DNA of 64,000 nucleotides from contig CM037789.1 in NCBI GenBank assembly GCA_021229015.1, forward strand, positions 31,420,036 to 31,484,035. The letters are read 5' to 3'. Every line of letters starts with the position of its first letter. Position 1 is the stretch's first letter. This stretch comes from Solen grandis (lineage: Eukaryota > Mollusca > Bivalvia > Adapedonta > Solenidae). The translations under genes and the position numbers were made by a program. The notes beneath the pieces were generated by a model that was not told where the DNA came from, ran no database searches, and saw only the letters and a program-made list of their open reading frames with translations. Of this stretch, positions 11,151 to 22,302 are shown piece after piece.

Positions 11151-11201
<51 letters not shown>
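11022..11201. repeat. Simple repeats: (TATG)n, (TA)n, (TG)n
   Basis: GTATGTATGTATG at 11022-11040, an ATATAT run at 11150-11165 and about eighteen TG units at 11166-11201. Confidence 0.9.
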
Positions 11202-11202
<1 letters not shown>

Positions 11203-12418
11203 TCATTCCATGATTAGATGTCGTCCATTTGGTGCACCAATGTAGTGCGTACATGATAAAAAAACCTAGAACATAAATAACAGCTATTATAATACAAATA
11301 AAATCAATGGACATATCAAACACTTCACAATTACGACATAATTACAATTCAGCGTATACCAAGCGAGTTACTCAAATAAAACATATTTAACATTGATATT
11401 GTATAAAAGTCTTACCAGACGCGTCTACTGTCAACATATAAATATAAATGGAATGTCCAAAGGTAAGGACAATACTAGTAGAACCAACAATACAAAGTTA
11501 ATATCTTATATTGACGACTTTTTGCTTCCGATGGAACTCGCGTCCCGCTCGGCGATTCGAATACCATAAAGATAAATGTGTTAGAGAGAAATGTTATATA
11601 GGTAGAATTATTCGCGCCAAATCTTGTTATGTTGAGAAAAGGGCTGGGTTGACCAATCAAAATAGAAAATCATTCATTCACATCATAACAACTTGTTTTC
11701 ACTCACGCACTTATGATTTTCTCTCACCACGGGACTTTACGTTACATTGAGCACGAGACCTTTAACACAACGTGTCACGAAACAAAGGGACAAGAGTCCT
11801 AACAAAACAAATACGAATGACACGCACGAACATTTGTTAAAACGCTATTTACATACATAAATTATCTTGAGTCAAGCTCAAACTTGACCATGCTACAAAC
11901 TCCCCGCATCGATTGAATGTCTCCGGCATTCTAAACACATAATATTAACGGGAGCCACAAATCCATACAATCTACCGTAAATTTTAAATAAAAAATATAC
12001 GTATATATATAATAGCAATCCATCAATCAATGATATCTGAAAATGGCAAATAAATTACGTTACATTCGATTTCTATAGAAATATCCATCATAAATCGAAT
12101 ATTAACGATTCTTTTGAGATAGACATACAACTAATCTACACTATAAATACAAAACAATATTCAGCTCTTCTAAGTCCAGCTGAAAAACTAAAAGTAACAT
12201 TAAAATAAAACATTGTTATCAATACAAAATGAAAGCAATTTATAATTAAATACTCACAATAAACTTCCTTAAACAAAACCGTGAGCGTTATCTGTCTACG
12301 GGAAGTTGCCTTCTATATATGAAAGAAAAAAACACAACGTATATAAATGAAACATGAAATGAAATGAAAGATGTACATGCATCAAATAAAATACTCAACA
12401 TCTTGTGCGAATTCCCAC
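11202..12418. other. Intergenic, no gene recognised
   Basis: AT-rich DNA between the GPCR and the gypsy-like element. The 3' LTR of that minus-strand element would be expected here (just left of 12419). No second LTR copy is available for comparison, so I cannot place one. A 'cttac' at about 11412 could be the donor of an upstream GPCR exon on the minus strand, but this is weak. Confidence 0.4.
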
Positions 12419-13100
12419 TCACCGAAGCGATCTGGCGGTCGCCGCTGACGCTAGGGTCGTGGTGGTGGAGTAGGTGGGACGCTTATAACGGGATGTGTCC
12501 GGTACTGGTGTGTGACGTTGACGTCTGGGTCTTGTCACTGGAGTGGGTGGAACAGTACTATTATGACTTGTAGAAACAGAATGTCTTGGAGACAAGACTG
12601 GAACCGACACAGAATTTGGAGCTTTTGAAACACGAGAAATATTTAGCGGAGATTGCCCGGGCAGGATATCAGAATGTGGAGTAATAGAAGGAGAGATTTG
12701 AGTGTATCTAAAAGTATCATAACTGATGCTATTGGGAGGACTAGGAGCAATGTGTGGACGTAAATTCCGACACTGAGGAATGACGTTGACCTCGGAGCTT
12801 GAACTAGAGCTTGAATCACCTTCGTAGTCAAAATCTGGAACTGGTGCTGACCTTGTCCTGACCTTACGAGCGGGTTCAAGTGTTATCGCCTCTTCTGGTT
12901 CTGGAATGGAAGAGAACGGAAGAAAAAGGTTCCGGTGTAGTATGCGGACGGGTCCCTTGCGGGTCTCGCGCTGAACCTTGTATACCGGTTGTCCTTCGTA
13001 GGAAATGTCTATCACGATATAAGGCTCCTTCTCCCATTTGTCAGCTAACTTGTGTTTGCCCTTGATGTTGACATGTCTCCGACATCTAACTTTTTTTCCT
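12419..13100 (-). pseudogene. Gypsy-like integrase C-terminal tail
   Basis: The minus-strand sequence near 13000-13080 reads 'HKLADKWEKEPYIVIDISY', then 'GQPVYKVQRETRKGPVR' and 'LHRNLFLPF'. This is the usual end of integrase in this element group. The rest (12419-12900) is a Ser/Pro-rich tail with a run of seven serines. It overlaps no other feature. Confidence 0.75.
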
Positions 13101-13153
13101 TGACCTTGCGATCATACCGTACCTTATTTTGAATGCCTCTCTTCTGTGCTGCC

Positions 13154-14110
13154 TCACCAGCAACTCTGTCGGTCTTTTAGCTTGCTGATGTAATTTGCGC
13201 GTCCATGTGCACTATCAGATCCGGGATACGTGCCGAAGTATGCATCGATTGAAAGACGTGAATGCCAGCCGAAAATTAAGAAATGTGGTGAGTTGCCGGT
13301 TGAACTGCTCTTGGTGGCGTTGTCAGCTTGGACTAGACTTGGCACATAATCCTTCCAGTTAGATTTCTTGTCGTCGCTCAATGTTCCGAGCATGCGGGGC
13401 AGAGTCCTATTAAATCGCTCCACGGAAGGGTTTCCGCTCGGGTGAAATGCGGTTGTGCGGGTCTTGCGGACGTTTGCGTTCTTGCAGAGCTCTTTGATAA
13501 CTGTACTTTCAAAATCGCGCCCTTGATCGGTGTGATGTTGCTCTGGAAACGAAAAATGGACGATGAGAATTTCGTATAGAGCCTTGGCAGTCGTCGTAGC
13601 CTTGAGGTTCCGACAAGGGATGGCCTTGGCGTATTTTGTAAAATGGTCTGTGATAACTAAGACGTCTTCGTATCCGCCTTTCGATTTTTCCAACTTCAAG
13701 AAGTCTATACATACCAATTCCATAGGACGGGTTGTTTGGATTGGCTTGAGTTCTGCAGCTGGAACTTGAGGCGCTTTCCAGTAAACACATGGCTTGCATC
13801 GCGATACACGGTATTCGATTTCAGCTTCAAGTCCTGGCCAATAAAACCTCTGGCGGGCAAGCCACAAATCCTCTTCACGGCCGGGGTGACCAACTTCGTC
13901 ATGAACACCATGAAACGCCAGGTTACGGAAGGCTTCTGAGACAACCAACTGTAAAATTTCTTCGCCGTCTTGAGATGCTGTTCTGTACAGGACTCCATTC
14001 CTGAGACACAACTTGCTGAAATCTCTGAACAGGGACTTGACATCTTTATGATAGTCCTTTTCCCCCTTAGGCCGAGAACCGGATCTCAAGGCGGAAATAA
14101 CCTTCGACAA
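13154..14110 (-). pseudogene. Gypsy-like integrase fragment
   Basis: The zinc-binding H2C2 region reads 'HDEVGHPGREEDLWLARQRF' and later 'CKPC'. The catalytic core follows: 'MELVCIDFLKLEK' (first Asp), 'HHTDQGRDFES' (second Asp), and 'AFHPSGNPSVERFNRTL' (Glu). All three acidic catalytic residues are present. The frame ends near 13154 and the C-terminal tail continues in another frame. Confidence 0.88.
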
Positions 14111-14259
14111 GTTTGGGTCCTTGGATTATTCTTTGGCCCAGTCAATCAGATCGAACGTAGCTGATGGTAACGTCTCCTCAGTGGCCATCTGTGGAGCCGA
14201 GACACCAAACAAACATTCAACAGGCGAGATAGAAGCTGTAACGCCGAGACATATAGCTT

Positions 14260-14982
14260 TTACGACTTCTGAAAAAACTCAGGTTGACGATTGAGGCCAT
14301 CGCAATTATTAAGTGTTCCGGGTTTGTAGACAATGTTGAAATTGTAAGCGGAGGGAGCAGCAACCCACCGATGACTTGTAGCATCAAGCTTTGCAGATGA
14401 TAGAACGTAGGTCAACGGGTTGTTGTCTGTATATACTGTAAAAGATGGACTTCCATATAAATAATCGTGGAACTTGTCAGTAATGGTCCACATCAACGCG
14501 AGGAACTCCAGTTTATGAGCGGGGTAATTCCGCTCGTTTGGACGTAGTCCGCGGCTAGCGTAAGCAATAACTCGCTGGCTACCATCGTCTTGCTCTTGAA
14601 GAAGAACAGCTCCTAGTCCTGTCCCATTTGCATCGGAATGGACAATAAAGGACTTAGAAAAGTCTGCAAAGGCAAAAACGGGATGGGAAGTAAGTTTCTC
14701 TTTAAGAAGATCAAAGGCTGTTTGTTGGGCTTCGCCCCAGATCCAATCGACAGGAGTTTTTGCTTTTCTTCTTAGATTTTTTTTATTTGGTAGAGCCATG
14801 TCCCTCAAGAAGATTAAGATGTTGGGCAATTTTGGAAAAATCACGGATGAAGCGGCGGTAAAAACCGGCAGTACCAAGGAAAGTACGTAACTCGAGTATG
14901 TTGGTGGGGACGGGCCAGTTTGATATGGCAGAAGTCTTTTCAAGGTCAGTAAAAATACCATTCTCGGATATAACATGGCCAA
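14260..14982 (-). pseudogene. Gypsy-like RNase H fragment
   Basis: From about 14760 downward the frame reads 'WGEAQQTAFDLLKEKL', 'FIVHSDANGTGLGAVLLQ', 'RVIAYASRGLRPNERNYPA', 'KLEFLALMWTITDKFHDYL' and 'FTVYTDNNPLTYVL', the standard RNase H-like domain of Ty3/gypsy elements with its acidic residues. The first third of the open frame overlaps the reverse transcriptase region in a shifted frame and is not homologous. A frameshift separates it from the integrase fragment. Confidence 0.85.
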
Positions 14983-15590
14983 GACAGACCACAGAAGATT
15001 TGAAAAGCTCGCACTTCGAACCTTTAAGCTTTAAACAATGAGCTTCAAGACGTTGAAAAACAGATTCGAGACTACTGACATGGTCTTCGAAATACTCGGA
15101 AAAGATCAAAATGTCTTCAATGATGCGTGTCGATTCACGCAGTAACAAATCATCCATACACTTTACGATAAGTTGCTGGAATGTGGCACCACTGTTAACT
15201 AACCTAAAAGGCATACGGTTTGTCTCATTGAAACCAAGGTTACCAACAGAAAATGCAGTTTTTGGCTTGGACTCCTCCTCAAGTTCGACCTGCCAATACC
15301 CACAACGGAGGTCGAGTTTTGAAAAGAACTTTGAACCAATAAGAAGATCAACTGTGTCATCGAAACATGGAAGCATGTATGCGTACTTTCTAGTTCTGGA
15401 AGTTAATTTAAATCGGAAATCGGAAATCATACAGAAGCGTAATGATCCATCCTTCTTTCTTACAAGAACAACGTTAGAGGAAAATGGAGAATCACTTTCT
15501 CTGATGGCACCACTAGCAAGCATATCCCTAAAAATGTTGGCGGACTTCTTCGTACATGCATTGGGAAAATCTTACGATAAGTTTGTTTAA
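14783..15590 (-). pseudogene. Gypsy-like reverse transcriptase fragment
   Basis: The fragment contains 'SPFSSNVVLVRKKDGSLRFC' (fingers), 'FFSKLDLRCGYWQVELEEES' (motif A, with the catalytic aspartate in KLDL), 'KTAFSV', 'MPFRLVNSGATFQQL', and motif C as 'IIEDILIFS'. Family members have two adjacent aspartates in motif C; here the first is glutamate, so activity is doubtful. The end has 'LRTFLGTAGFYRRFIRDFSK', the usual connection segment. The frame is lost just before RNase H. Confidence 0.85.
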
Positions 15591-15593
15591 AAG

Positions 15594-15735
15594 GTAGCCG
15601 GGTACAGGTATTTGGTGATAAATCAATCGGCAAGAGACTTGGTAGCTTAGTCGGTAGAAAGCAGGAACGGTATTCCTGATGCTCTGGGTTCGAGTCCCGG
15701 TCGAGTCATTGTTGTTTTTTTACCACCTGTACAAT
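15594..15735 (+). repeat. Repeat unit 1 with tRNA-like core (15636-15707)
   Basis: The unit starts 'gtagccgggtacaggtattt' and ends 'ttaccacctgt'. The 72 nt core has a 7 bp acceptor stem (GACTTGG with TCGAGTC, containing wobbles), an A-box-like 'tagcttagtcggtaga', an anticodon-like hairpin with loop ACGGTAT, and B box 'ggttcgagtcc'. Loop position 33 is C rather than the near-universal T. It is a tRNA-derived repeat more likely than a working tRNA. Confidence 0.7.
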
Positions 15736-15858
15736 TGGCACCAAACGTAAAATAACCTACTGTTTGATATGGCTACTGCTTCGGCACCTCAAGAACGTTT
15801 CACAATGTTCTTTGTCTCTAAAAAATCGGGACCAATTCTAAATTTGGAGGGGGTATAT

Positions 15859-16010
15859 GTAGCCGGGTACAGGTATTTGGTGATTAAACAATAGTCAAGA
15901 AGACATGTGACTTGATAGCTCAGTCGGTAGAAAGCAGGAACGGTATTCCTGAGGCCCTGGGTTCGAGTCCCGGTCGAGTCGTTGATTTTTTTCACCACCT
16001 GTTACATTTG
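15859..16010 (+). repeat. Repeat unit 2 with tRNA-like core (15909-15980)
   Basis: The second unit has the same head 'gtagccgggtacaggtattt' and the same tail as the unit at 15594. Its tRNA-like core is slightly better: acceptor arms GACTTGA and TCGAGTC pair over 7 bp with one G-T, the A box is 'tagctcagtcggtaga', and the T arm is intact. The loop again reads ACGGTAT (GGT in the anticodon place). There is no CCA and no clear terminator run directly after the core. Confidence 0.7.
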
Positions 16011-16280
16011 CTTTATCACATTGATCTGTGAACATATACAATATATACTTTTTGCCGCGTTTGTTTGTGCATGGCATAATTCAGATTTGTAGTATATCTC
16101 GGCATAGGCATCAATCTGTATTTAGTTTTTGAGTTTGATCTTTCCCAAAGAAAAAATCTGTTAATAATTTTGAAAAAAAAAGAGATCAAAATATAGATAA
16201 TATGTTGTTGTTGTTTTTTTTCCAGAGGAAAATAATACAAAAACAATTAAATTCACTTTTATTCAATATTCGGCAAAAGT

Positions 16281-16409
16281 TTGCCTTTCTCAAGAAAAAA
16301 AAGCAAGTTCTACATAATAGACGTTTGTATAGTCGCCATATTGACTATACAAACGTTATTATGTAGAACTTGCTCAAAAAATCATGTTTTCTTTTCTTGA
16401 GAAAGGCAA
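16281..16409. repeat. Long imperfect hairpin (foldback)
   Basis: The inner arms are 16300-16334 and 16343-16374 ('agcaagttctacataata' then 'acgtttgtatagtc' and their reverse complements), separated by an 8 nt loop 'gccatatt'. The outer arms 'ttgcctttctcaagaaaa' (16281) and its complement ending at 16409 extend the stem after an internal bulge. This could be a foldback transposable element; no ORF is present. Confidence 0.85.
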
Positions 16410-16970
16410 TTTTTTACGAGTGAAAATATAGATAACGTTTAAAATATAAACTTTCCAAAATATAAAACACACTTACTACTTTTAAATCAAATAGTAATGA
16501 AAAGAATCCAAAGTATCTCCTTGTTTGTGACACTATTTCCGTATCATTTAAATGTCCTTATCATATTGTGATCTTCTGCTTATAATCATAATAATTAATT
16601 GTGTATTTAAATTATAAAGTTTGTTACTGATCGCCTCTAAGTTCAATGAATATCGTCTTCTAAAAAACCCCTCATACTCGTATGAGTTCCATTGAGTGTG
16701 AATATCGCCTCCTTGCTTTTCTATTCGAAGAATATACACTGTTTTTGGAAGAATAATGGAAATAAACGGGCGAAAGTGCATTACTAACAGGAATTTAATA
16801 GCCTGTGAATGCAAAATCTGTCCGGGCAAACAAAGGATTTTAACGAAACAATCACTCATTGAAAATCGAGTTGTGATTCAAAATTGTACGAAGAGCTTGT
16901 ATGCGATATACAGTTCATGTTTACAACGGTGTATGGTTAAATGTAGACAACAGTTCCTAAATAATTTAAC
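16410..16970. other. Intergenic, nothing recognised
   Basis: AT-rich sequence without supported genes or repeats. Confidence 0.5.
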
Positions 16971-17170
16971 AAGTGTTCTTTGGAACACATGCGTCACCTG
17001 ATGAAGCTTGACAGAAAAGTGTGACGGACGGACAGACAGAACGACTGACATACGGATGGACAGGCGAACAAACAGAACGACAAACGGACGGATCGTCGGA
17101 TGGACAGACGCACAGACAGAAAGACGGAAAAGTGGTACCTATGTGTCGCCTCTGCTTCCAGCGGGTGGCA
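16971..17170 (+). repeat. Small dispersed repeat with GACGGACAGA minisatellite
   Basis: It begins 'aagtgttctttggaacacat' followed by 'gcgtcacctg' and ends 'tatgtgtcgcctctgcttcc'. Between lies a GACGGACAGA-type minisatellite (17020-17125). Shorter copies in the opposite orientation lie at 38455-38575 and 42499-42612, both in NPEPPS introns. Confidence 0.75.
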
Positions 17171-17613
17171 GAAAAACTATCAGTTGGTCGTTCAACCAGC
17201 AGAAGAATATTCTGCATTTTAGCATTTAAAATTCATCCCATTCAACCTAACTGAATGTTTAATTGGTCGTATGGCAAGCGTACTCTGTACACATGTACTC
17301 TGGCAATCGGTCTAGGGCCTATTTGGTCACTATTTTTGTTAAAAAATGTTCTCTTTCAATAATCTCGTGTCCGGATAATTTACGGCTAATGATACTTTGT
17401 TCATGTATCAATGACTTGAATACGATGTGTCGCGAACAAATATTTTTGGAAACGGCACTTTAATTTGTAACAGTATTATTTCCCTTCGTTAAAAGTTTGT
17501 CTTCAGCATAATCACTTCATAGGCCCTAGATAGCTTACCATAGTACATAAGCTCAAAACAAATCAACCAGTTTACCTTCAGCAGCAATCAGATTCAAATT
17601 TCAGATACAAAGA

Positions 17614-17741
17614 ATTCTTAAGTAAGAAAGTAAGTCAACCATCTGGAGTTATTAAATTATTACATAATTGTGATTAAATTCTTAAGTAAGAAAGTAAGTC
17701 AACCATCTGGAGTTATGAAATTATCACATAATTGTGATTAA
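17614..17741 (+). repeat. 64 bp tandem duplication
   Basis: Two near-identical 64 bp units start 'attcttaagtaagaaagtaa' at 17614 and 17678. They differ at a few positions (attaaattattac versus atgaaattatcac). The duplication is not seen in copies A or C. Confidence 0.9.
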
Positions 17742-18884
17742 ATCTATTTCAGTTGAATTAAATATTGGTTTCTTTTCTTTTTCGTGGAATTAATGATATT
17801 AAAACTGCAATTAATTAAGACAGACTTTTCACTAATATCAATCACTTTTTTTATTTTGAGACTAGCATTACATTGATATTGGAAAAAATATTTTTAATCT
17901 AAATATTTCCCCATAACTTTAGCCATTCAATTTCAAATCTGCTAACATCGAATTCAAAATTATTGTGGTTCTATATACTCCTGATAACATCTATGAAATT
18001 TTACCAAGACTTGGAAAGAGTGTAAGTGAGAGATCATATCAGTAACCCCTTCTGGTCACACCACCATGCTTGAAAGTGTGTACCGTTATCCAAATCTCAG
18101 AATTTGTGGAATGTTGAGGCTTAATATTCCATGCATGTACAGGTTCGGAGTCCTAAATTCGATGTTCATTTGAATATTTAAAACATAATTTTAAACGCAA
18201 ATCAAACACACCCCAAGTGTGCCTCTGCGATTTTGCTCTAGAATAAATTAAGACATAAATTAGATTTTTCTTACAAGAAGAAGAAATCAGGTAAACGCAA
18301 ATGTACGCAAGGAGTTCAGTCTTATGTTCTCAATTTTTCTGACAGCAAGAAAGTCATCTGTCGCGTGCAGAAAGCGATTTTCACGGTCGTGTATTTTAAC
18401 AGGACACCGCGCAGCGTCGTCAAAATTTACTCATTTGCTCTCATTTTACGGTAGCAAACGAAAGAAAAACGGTGTCGAATACGCCAGCTAAAGAACCCTT
18501 CCAGCGCTTACCGACAAATGTCAGACCAGTCAACTATAACATAAAGTTGAAACCTAATTTGAAATCTTGCACCTTTGAAGGAAGTGAAAATGACATAGAA
18601 AAATCAAAGATAACATTGTTTTGCCTTTTCTTAAACAGGAAAGTATTATTTCAAACCATGCGGTTGCCTGGTTTTAAAATTACATCACTCATAATTATTT
18701 GCTGAAGAGAAGGCAGATAGAAGAGACTCTTTGTTCTTTTACATGCACAGTGTATATCATAGATACATAGGAGACAAGTTCCTTGGTAGAACCAGTTACG
18801 AGTATTACTGAGTTCCCATAGCAACACTATTTAGCTGAGTGACAGGTCATGGTTCTTCTGGTACCAATTTTATACTCCTTTGGT

Positions 18885-18985
18885 TTAACGCAGTCGTTAC
18901 AGGAACGTGCCTTGGCTGGGAATTGAACCCCAGACTTCCTGATAGTAAAGCAAAAACTATACCAATGAGCTATTGCGCCGGTTTG
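18885..18985 (-). mobile_element. tRNA-like SINE head in copy B intron 1
   Basis: On the minus strand it has A box 'tagctcattggta' and B box 'ggttcaattccc' in tRNA order. A diverged version is at 34905-34990 in copy C, so it predates the duplication. Confidence 0.6.
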
Positions 18986-19119
18986 TCCTGGGTCTAAGAG
19001 GCTAGTATATATCTGGAAATTACTAATAATGAAAGTTACTTTGCTTGGGTTGATGGTTGGGCTATATATGGTGTGAAGAAAGACTTTTCTAGTAATATTT
19101 ACTGTGGAAAGGTGTTACT

Positions 19120-19400
19120 AACTTAACAGAGCGTCTGCCTCTAGAGCGGGGAGTCATGGGTTCGATCCCAGGCCACGATATACCAAAGTCGTTTAAACTG
19201 GTACTGATACAGCATAGAAGTGTAGTTCTCGGTTGGCTCAGTGTCAAGATGTTTGACCGGATGTTATATTATTCCACATGTCCCTTGTGATACTGCAGTG
19301 TGGAGCACTAGGTCTCAAATAGACTTAGTATCCAAATGAATTAAGAACTGTCGATGGGATGTTGAACCCAAAGAACCAACCTAACATGGCTCCTCTTCCT
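19120..19400 (+). mobile_element. tRNA-derived SINE in copy B intron 1
   Basis: A tRNA-like head ('gcgtctgcctctagagcg', B box 'gggttcgatccc') is followed by a body shared with 35265-35500 and 50180-50480, and ends in 'gatgttgaacccaaagaacc'. It is at the orthologous place in copy C intron 1. Confidence 0.75.
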
Positions 19401-21342
19401 GGTTTACAAATGAAATGTAGTAGGTAAATTAATTTTTGTAGTGATATGGAACGTTGCCTTTTTTATCAGGGGTGTATCCCCCTCAGATATTCCCTTTAGT
19501 CTGCGCAGTTTATCCCAAAATTGCTATTTACCCAAGGGTTAACCTGAGAAAAATGGTGTTTTTACTCTCCAAAGTACAGTGAATCATAGGCAGCGATACT
19601 GGCAGCCATCACTCCAAGGTATGACCATACCAAATCTTGCTTAACATAGCAAATAAGGAATAGTAAGTAACAACATCAAGCAAAAGCTAGCTCAACTGCA
19701 AGTTATGCTTGGCATATATAACTAAAGTATTATGAGCCTCATTTCATATCTGCATTTTTCATGACGTCTTTATCTTTCTTATAGGTTACAACAGCTACAA
19801 ACGCTGTGACCTTGAACTATGTGGAGACTGAGGTCAGTGAGTATCAGGCGGAAGGATTATCTGATGTTTCCATTTCATACAAGAAGGGGGCTGAAACAGC
19901 AACTTTTATATTTCCACAAGAATTGACATTGAATTGTTTTGGTCTTGTGGATGACTTACACATGCACCATTTGTAATTGATTTTGTGTAGAGTGTTTCCC
20001 CTTTACATCCGCGTGCTTGACATCACTGTAGTTTTGATAGAAATCCTGAACTTTTAATTGTTTACAAATTAATGAATCTTTGAAATTGACCTTGTATTGC
20101 TAATCAGCACTTAATATACAATAGGGAGTTTTAATCATCTTAACCAATTCTGTATTTCTTAGGAATACCTGCCTGTAGGAAGATATGTCATGAATGTATT
20201 TTTATAAATTCAGAGCAACAAATCTACAATCTGAAAATCAGAATTGTATTTAATTGTATACCTTATTACCTTTTACAGCAGCTTATTCACTGGGGATACC
20301 TTATTTAATATTTAACCAATTTCGCCGAAGTTCCGTTTACGAAAAAAACGTTTTCCCGTGTAATGTGACCTTCGTGCCGACTTTATTTGTCAGGAAAAAA
20401 AGATTTCATCAACATTGACGAGGGAGAATAGGTAATTATTATTATTTTGTATTTCTACCGATCATCTGTGAACGAGCTGCTTTAAAAGAAAATAAGTCAA
20501 CACAAAAATCACATAGTTATCATTAAGAAATAAAAACATTCTAAAGCTTCAGGAATACATCTCCAGAGATGAGAGAAGTCCAACTGAGATATTTATTTCA
20601 TTATAAATGTACACACCATTGTCATAAAAACAACATTGTGCATAATAATACAATACACATATGTTCTTTATAAAAACCCGCTCTACACACACCCATATCA
20701 GGGATCACAAATAAAAGGGAATAAAAAAACACTCAGTTCCATTTTGGTCCGTATTTTTATATTATGCCTATCTATATCAGTTCATTCCTAATAATGGCCA
20801 ATGTTTTTTTTATCTTTCGGAACTGTCAGATATAGATATGATTACATGGATGTGCGTAAACCTAGTTGTGAGCCTGGTATTGATAAGTAAACAGAACTTC
20901 AGTAAGTCAATATTCATCTAGTCATAAATTTGTAAATATATATTTTACCTCAGCAATTTATTTGGATCAAAGTCTTTGCTAATCACAGGGCTGGTTAAGC
21001 TTATTTTATGTCCTATGATACCTTTACATTATCATGGGTATATATGGCCTGCTCGCCATAGCAAGCAATCTTTTCTTCAGGGTAAGCGAAAAAACAATAC
21101 CATTTCTTTGCATTTTTCTTGAATTTACAATCTAAAATCTGGGAAGCGCAAGGAAGGGTGAGTGATACCTTTAGAAATTTTACACTCCTAATCATTTTTT
21201 TAAACTATTTTCAGGTTGGAAATGGAATCTTGTCTGTCCTGCCGTCGTCAAAGAGGAGTTGTACGACAAAATGAAGGATTTCTACTGCAGCAAGTACACT
21301 GGGCCGGTATCCGAAGCCAAGCCGACTCGTCCTTCACTGGAG

Positions 21343-22300
21343 CGGCAATATAAGCTACATGTTTTACTTTTTTGTATTCAGTTTGATAAAATGAAGCTAC
21401 ACTTTCTATATATACCACAAATGTATGAGTTTTACAATGAAAATATGTGTACATCTGTAGTCAATTATGTCAATTTTCAAGTTGAATGACGGACTTGTAA
21501 GTTGACTTAAGAAAGCCTACATATAACGCTTTCCGTTTTTCTTAAAAGCAGAATTGTGCGGTGTACATGTGAAACATCAATAATAATAAAAACTAGAAGT
21601 CGTTTGTTTAAGATACAAACGAAGCGGCTTTTCGTTTGCTTATTTCAAAGGTATTGAATATATAAGTTAATACAAAGAAATAGAATAATGATACATAATA
21701 ATGTAAAATTTAATACGAAAATTATCATTATCATAAATATATACTTATGTTCAAAAATAAGCTTTAGGTTTTTTTGTTTTTTTTTTTGTTGTTTTTTTAT
21801 CTTCTTAAGAGGAGATAAAGAAAGCATAAATATGGATCTTATGAGATTTCGAAAGCGTTTACTATCATGCAGTAAAAACAACAGGAAAATTTTAAGATAA
21901 TACGATCCCCAATACTTTTTTTCTTACGTTATTCAATCGATTTTAAATGTTTGTTTTTTTTTGTTCTTTATTGAATATCTATTTCTTCGTAAGTATGTGA
22001 CAAACCATTGCAATTTGATCCACATAATTGTAATTGTAAAATAGAAAAAAAAAACTTTGAAATCCATGACTTTCAACCTTTAAATTGATTGAGTTTTATA
22101 TTTGGAAAAAAAGATGGAAACAAAGGCAGAGCTGTAAGCAAAATCATGAAAATAATTTCTTATTTCTATGTAATTAACGTTATAAATTTCTTGAGACTTT
22201 CAATAATTCATTTGCTTTATATATTTGCTTTTTTAAAAAAGTAACTTTAGAAAACATAAAAAAATCGATAGGTAGAATTACATGTATTTGTCATTTTCTT
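21343..22300. other. Intergenic, AT-rich, no gene
   Basis: No coding similarity. Homopolymer and TTTTTG-rich stretches near 21770-21800 and 21950. Confidence 0.5.
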
Positions 22301-22302
22301 CA

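Larger units (their letters stand above)
12419..15590 (-). mobile_element. Ty3/gypsy-like LTR retrotransposon, 5'-truncated and broken
   Basis: On the minus strand the order is reverse transcriptase, RNase H, integrase, then a C-terminal tail, which is the Ty3/gypsy order. Gag and protease are absent: the similarity stops near 15590, where tRNA-like repeats begin. The coding sequence is split into four frames by frameshifts near 14800-14980, 14110-14260 and 13020-13150. No flanking LTR pair was found. This is a dead copy. Confidence 0.85.
17345..21342 (+). repeat. Segmental duplication, NPEPPS 5' block copy B
   Basis: It matches copy A from 2655 and copy C from about 33300. It keeps the upstream segment, the first-exon region, intron 1, exon 2, intron 2 and exon 3. 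It holds its own later insertions, including a 64 bp tandem duplication at 17614-17741 and tRNA-like SINEs in intron 1. Confidence 0.85.
18481..21342 (+). pseudogene. NPEPPS 5' fragment, copy B (exons 1-3)
   Basis: Exon 1 begins at 18481, where the initiator ATG of the other copies has become ACG; its 3' end and donor are deleted near 18596. Exon 2 (19785-19928) has in-frame deletions of 6 and 9 nt against the main copy, and its donor GTGAGT has become TTGAAT. Exon 3 (21215-21342) carries a frame-changing difference after 'cttgtctgtcct', and its donor is lost (cggcaa instead of gtgaga). Part of the 5' untranslated region is also deleted. No later exons follow. This copy is more decayed than copy A and cannot encode the enzyme. 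Confidence 0.9.

Noticed and set aside
15909..15980. Functional tRNA gene
   Set aside because: It is repeated with shared flanks, has an abnormal loop (C at position 33) and no clear terminator, so a tRNA-derived repeat fits better.
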